The position numbers were made by a program, and so were the translations under genes. Positions 60,441-64,000 of a DNA stretch of 64,000 nt are shown one piece after another. Origin of the DNA: Prochlorococcus marinus bv. HNLC2 (GTDB taxonomy: Bacteria > Cyanobacteriota > Cyanobacteriia > PCC-6307 > Cyanobiaceae). The notes below the pieces were generated by a model. It made no database searches. It saw only the letters and a list, made by a program, of their open reading frames with translations, and was not told the origin of the DNA. The number at the start of each line of letters is the position of its first letter. The stretch's first letter is position 1. The stretch is from contig GL947595.1 of NCBI GenBank assembly GCA_000218745.1, forward strand, positions 806,532-870,531, read 5' to 3'.

Positions 60441-60470
60441 ATCTTTCTCCAAAATTTTTTGGAGAAAGAT
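60441..60470 (+). terminator. Strong 14-bp stem-loop between rbcS and csoS2
   Basis: ATCTTTCTCCAAAA pairs perfectly with TTTTGGAGAAAGAT around a 2-base loop (TT), followed by TTT. This is the most stable hairpin in the operon and could act as a partial terminator, setting csoS2 and shell transcripts below the RuBisCO level, or as an RNA-stability element. Confidence 0.6.
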
Positions 60471-60509
60471 TTTAAAAAGAGTTTTTAAAGAATTTCAAAT
60501 CTGAAGATT

Positions 60510-62795
60510 ATGTCAAAAAAAACCAGTAGAGAGATTGCACTAGAAAGAAGAAAGGCAATGAGTGATAGCGGTAAAAAAGCTGCTGCTTATTCTTCAACTA
60601 CTAAAGATAGAGTTCGATCTTCTCAAGATATACAGATTTCTGGGACTCAGTCTTCTTCTAATAATCAAAATATTACTAAACCAGCTACAAAACATATTCC
60701 AAAAACTCAGATAAATAGAAAGTCTTCTTCAACAATTTTATCTAGTAAAGAGTTAGTTATACAGAGAAGAAAAGCAATGTCTACTCATGGAAAATCAGCT
60801 ATAACTTCATCTGATAGAACTCGTACAGATGTTAAAAAAGAAATTCCTGTTAATGAAGTTAAATCAACAGTAAGAAAAAATGATGAAGTTCAACTTTTAC
60901 ATAATACAGAAATTAAACCATTAAAATCTAATATTAAGAGAAGAATTAATCAGAAGAAAAAGCCTATTACTAATACAAGTAGAGATATTGTCTTAGCGAG
61001 AAGAGAAGCTCAATCTAAACATGGGAAATCAGCGTCTAAACAAAATACTAGTGCCGCTTCTTTAGCCAGAAGGGGAGACCCAGATTTAAGTAGTAGAGAA
61101 ATTTCTCAGAGAGTGAGGGAGCTAAGAAGTAAAACTGGTGCTACAGGTAGTAAGGGTAATGGTAAATGTAGACCTTGCGGTCCAAACAAAAATGGTTCAA
61201 AACTCAAGGCCGATGCTCATTGGAAAGTTGGTGAAAGCGGAACAAATTCAGGGCAAACTGTTACAGGTACGCAAGCTAATAGGTCATCAAAAACTACTGG
61301 AAATGAATCTAGTACTTGTAGAGATATTACTGGCACGCAATATTTAGGTACAGAAGTTATTAACGAGTTTTGTAATTCAGATTTAAGTTATAAGCAACCT
61401 TCAAAAATCAATGTCAGCTCAACTACTTCTGGGAATAGAGTTACAGGAAATGAAGTTGGAAGATCATCTTTAGTGACTGGTAATGAACCAGGAACTTGCA
61501 AAAATCTGACTGGAACAGAATATACTTCTGCTAATTTATCTCAAAGTTATTGTGGTGAGATAAATAAAACTCCCTCAAAAATTAGACATAGTAAAACTCT
61601 TGATGGTCAAAATGTGTCTGGCTCATTACCAGGAAGATCATCACTTGTAACTGGAGATGAAAGTGGATCTGGACATCAATTAACAGGAGATCAATATCTT
61701 GGTGCTGATCCATTACCTGATGGTAAATCATTTGAAAAAGTTGGTGCTTACAATACTCTTAATGGAAATCTTGTTACAGGAACAGGAGTTGGAAGATCTG
61801 AGCGAATGACTGGTAATGAAAGCGGTAGTTGCAAAAATATTACTGGTGATGAATATATAGGATCACAACAATATGAAACTTTCTGCGGTAATAAACCAGC
61901 TCCAGAAGCAAGAAAAGTTGGCCTTAGCAAATCTCAGAATAATAATTTTATAAGTGGTACTATGACTGGACGTTCAAATCATGTGACTGGTGATGAACCT
62001 GGAACTTGTAAAAATGTTACAGGTACACCATATGCTGGGGTTGAGCAATTAGAGAATAATTGTGATCCAAATATTAAAAATGAGTTAAGAGGAAAAGGAA
62101 AGGTTTATTTAGGAAGTAGTTCTAATGCGAGATTGACAGGAAAACAACCTGGAATTGGTGGTCAATTAACTGGTGCTGCAAAAGGTGCTTGTTTAAATCC
62201 AACCGGGACTCCTTATGTCGGAGGAGATCAACTAAGTTCGAATTGTAATAGTCACGGATCAAATCAATCTTATGCAAATAATGAAAAAGAAAAACATAAT
62301 ACATGGAATGATTTTTCAGTTAATTCACCGTCTAGAGATAGATATTCTGAAAAAACGCGTGATTCAGTGACAGGTAATCAATATGAAAGTGGAGCGAATA
62401 TTACTGGTCCTTTCGATATGGCCGTTGATAAGGTAACGGGAACTGAACAATTTAGATTTGATAAAAATAAATTAAATAATTTACAGCCAAAACAAGATAA
62501 TAAAGAAATAAATTTTGAGGAGGAAAGAGCTCAATCTCGTATTACTGGCGAAGGTCAATCTGCTGGACTAAATATAACTGGTGATGACTGGGACAGAGGT
62601 GATCGTGTAACTGGAACTGAAGGGGCATCTTCTCGAAGAAGAAATCCATCTAGAGCAAGTATGAAAAGTGCAATGCCACCTATGGAAATAAAAAGAAATG
62701 AAAAAATGAAAGAACCTGATTTCTTAATTACTGGTTCTAGCGGAAATACTAAAGAAGGACAACTTGTTACCTTCTCAGGTGGCGCAAGAGGATAA
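60510..62795 (+). CDS. csoS2: Carboxysome assembly scaffold CsoS2
   Basis: A 761-residue, largely disordered protein that links RuBisCO to the shell. The N-terminal region has four short helical repeats (ALERRKAMS, VIQRRKAMS, VLARREAQS and QRVRELRS) that bind RuBisCO. The middle has six repeats of the pattern VTG-x-GRSxxVTGxExGxCxxxTGxxY, of which the third lacks its cysteines. The C-terminal part has further ITG/VTG segments and ends VTFSGGARG, the shell-anchoring tail. It reads as one frame; no slippage product is indicated. Confidence 0.97.
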   Translation: MSKKTSREIALERRKAMSDSGKKAAAYSSTTKDRVRSSQDIQISGTQSSSNNQNITKPATKHIPKTQINRKSSSTILSSKELVIQRRKAMSTHGKSAITSSDRTRTDVKKEIPVNEVKSTVRKNDEVQLLHNTEIKPLKSNIKRRINQKKKPITNTSRDIVLARREAQSKHGKSASKQNTSAASLARRGDPDLSSREISQRVRELRSKTGATGSKGNGKCRPCGPNKNGSKLKADAHWKVGESGTNSGQTVTGTQANRSSKTTGNESSTCRDITGTQYLGTEVINEFCNSDLSYKQPSKINVSSTTSGNRVTGNEVGRSSLVTGNEPGTCKNLTGTEYTSANLSQSYCGEINKTPSKIRHSKTLDGQNVSGSLPGRSSLVTGDESGSGHQLTGDQYLGADPLPDGKSFEKVGAYNTLNGNLVTGTGVGRSERMTGNESGSCKNITGDEYIGSQQYETFCGNKPAPEARKVGLSKSQNNNFISGTMTGRSNHVTGDEPGTCKNVTGTPYAGVEQLENNCDPNIKNELRGKGKVYLGSSSNARLTGKQPGIGGQLTGAAKGACLNPTGTPYVGGDQLSSNCNSHGSNQSYANNEKEKHNTWNDFSVNSPSRDRYSEKTRDSVTGNQYESGANITGPFDMAVDKVTGTEQFRFDKNKLNNLQPKQDNKEINFEEERAQSRITGEGQSAGLNITGDDWDRGDRVTGTEGASSRRRNPSRASMKSAMPPMEIKRNEKMKEPDFLITGSSGNTKEGQLVTFSGGARG

Positions 62796-62802
62796 GTAAA
62801 AA

Positions 62803-64000
62803 ATGGTTTTAAGAGGGTTGGCTAAAGCCAAGAACTTTACATTGGGCCCTACCGCTCCAATGAAATCATTTTCAGAGCACATAGATCCTAAAATTAAAAC
62901 AAGAAAGTTAAGAAATAGATCAGGTGAAAGCCATCATTTTACTGATCAATTACAGAATAAAAAACTTTATGAATATGAGTTAAAAACAAAAAAAAGTTTT
63001 GATGATATTGTCTCTACTTTAAAAGAAATTGCGTATATTCAACATAATGAAAATTTTCTCAAAAATGCACAACAAATATCTCAAAATAATTTAGGAATAG
63101 ACTTGCCAACACATATTCTGGAAAAGGCTTGGGTAAAGCCCCTTGATATGAGAGCTTTATATGCATGGTGCGTATTTAAGCAGCATGATAAATTTAGCGA
63201 TGATTTCTTTAAAAATGATCCTTTGGAAGGGTCTTCAGGAAGCATTGAAGCAAAGAATTTTGAAAAATTTCTCCTAGATTGTGGTTTTCACTTATTAGAC
63301 ATAACCCCTTGTTCTGATGGAAGGCTGGCTCATACTGTTGCTTATGTAATGAGAATTCCATTTAGTGCTGTAAGAAGAAGATCACATGCTGGTGCTCTGT
63401 TTGATATTGAAAATACTGTTAATAGATGGATTAAAACAGAACATAAAAGATATAGAGAGGGAGTTCCCAACTCTGCTGATAAAGATACAAGATATTTAAA
63501 AATAGTGACTTACCACTTTAGTTCAGTTGATCCTTTACACCAGGGTTGTGCTGCTCATGGTAGTGATGATGCTTTAGCAGCGGAGGAGGGACTTAATAAA
63601 TTAAATGCCTTTAGAGAGTCTGTTGAAAATAGTTTTTGTTGCGGAGCCTCTGTCGATTTGATGCTCATTGGTCTTGATACAGATACAGATGCACTAAAAA
63701 TTCACTTAAATTCAAAAGATGGGAATATTAGTTTAGAAAATACTATTTCAACTCTAGATATTTATAATTCTACGATTGATAAATCTGTTGAGGAAACAAG
63801 TCAAGAAATTTGTCAATTAATTTCCAATTATTCTTCTGAGAAAGATTTAACAGGGGTGGAAAAATTTATTTATAAATTAATAGTAAATAATATATCTCAA
63901 ATTGATTATGTTAATGAATTTCATAAAGGATCATATGAAGATATTGGTCATGCAGAAAGATTTATTGGGGTGGGCATTGGATTTAAGGAAGTACATTTGA
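62803..64000 (+). CDS. csoS3: Carboxysomal carbonic anhydrase CsoSCA (CsoS3), partial
   Basis: Turns bicarbonate into CO2 inside the carboxysome. It starts at ATG 62803, 7 bases after csoS2, and is open to the right edge (399 codons). This is the beta-related, two-domain type: the likely zinc ligands are Cys170 in CSDGRLAH, His238 in TYHFSS and Cys249 in QGCAAHGSDD, with the Asp172-Arg174 dyad. The N-terminal 45 residues are basic and may bind RuBisCO or CsoS2. The C-terminal degenerate domain continues beyond the window. Confidence 0.95.
   Translation, partial: MVLRGLAKAKNFTLGPTAPMKSFSEHIDPKIKTRKLRNRSGESHHFTDQLQNKKLYEYELKTKKSFDDIVSTLKEIAYIQHNENFLKNAQQISQNNLGIDLPTHILEKAWVKPLDMRALYAWCVFKQHDKFSDDFFKNDPLEGSSGSIEAKNFEKFLLDCGFHLLDITPCSDGRLAHTVAYVMRIPFSAVRRRSHAGALFDIENTVNRWIKTEHKRYREGVPNSADKDTRYLKIVTYHFSSVDPLHQGCAAHGSDDALAAEEGLNKLNAFRESVENSFCCGASVDLMLIGLDTDTDALKIHLNSKDGNISLENTISTLDIYNSTIDKSVEETSQEICQLISNYSSEKDLTGVEKFIYKLIVNNISQIDYVNEFHKGSYEDIGHAERFIGVGIGFKEVHL

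Noticed and set aside
60510-62795. Programmed frameshift producing a short CsoS2 form
   Set aside because: No clear slippery site with following structure was seen and the frame is continuous; high-light Prochlorococcus is expected to make only the long form.

Overview
The window is a 64 kb piece of a picocyanobacterial chromosome, almost certainly a high-light-adapted Prochlorococcus. The evidence is a strongly AT-rich, tightly packed genome, a form IA RuBisCO embedded in an alpha-carboxysome cluster (csoS1D, csoS1, rbcL, rbcS, csoS2, csoS3), both light-dependent (por) and dark-operative (chlLBN) protochlorophyllide reductases, psb27, an acyl-ACP reductase/aldehyde-deformylating oxygenase pair, and a ferrochelatase with a fused chlorophyll-binding helix. 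No tRNA, rRNA, CRISPR array or insertion sequence was seen.

Layout: 1-6.9 kb holds the start of exonuclease III, a larC homologue, a flippase-like membrane protein, an iron ABC permease (futB-like), a CobW metallochaperone, pterin dehydratase and YjbQ. 7-11.4 kb has an M32 peptidase, an intact family I pyrophosphatase, hemC and a sigma-70 gene. 11.7-25 kb has priA, argB, ssb, cobK, cutA, a PfkB kinase, purA, psb27, proS, a degenerate second pyrophosphatase and lepB. 25-36 kb has a double phosphoglycerate-mutase-like protein, a CPBP protease, an FtsL-like protein beside ftsI, transaldolase, a geranylgeranyl-reductase-family enzyme, frr, pyrH, cobO and a tyrosine recombinase. 36-50 kb has hemH, ilvB, a laccase-domain protein, Tab2, an S1 protein, the ado-aar-accA lipid/alkane block, folE, trpF, an M50-like protein and a lipoate ligase-like protein. 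50-64 kb is the photosynthetic core: an FtsB-like protein, por, chlL, chlB, chlN, then the carboxysome cluster, with csoS3 running off the right edge.

The 5' part carries an abnormal number of single-base frameshifts. Ten sites in nine genes can be repaired by adding or removing one base, mostly in short A, T or G runs, and they include genes expected to be essential (the sigma factor, ilvB). Sequencing or assembly error is the simplest explanation. Such genes are listed here with their full repaired span.

The most interesting non-gene signals are a 13-15 base word found three times, all in the two longest gaps (before priA and before csoS1); a nested hairpin and a 19-bp palindrome before csoS1; and strong stem-loops in the rbcL-rbcS and rbcS-csoS2 gaps. 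At protein level: a CsoS2-like VTG motif in the tail of CsoS1D, a pyrophosphatase that has lost catalytic residues next to an intact paralogue elsewhere, an M50 protein with HQxxH in place of HExxH, and two unannotated candidates for divisome FtsL and FtsB.
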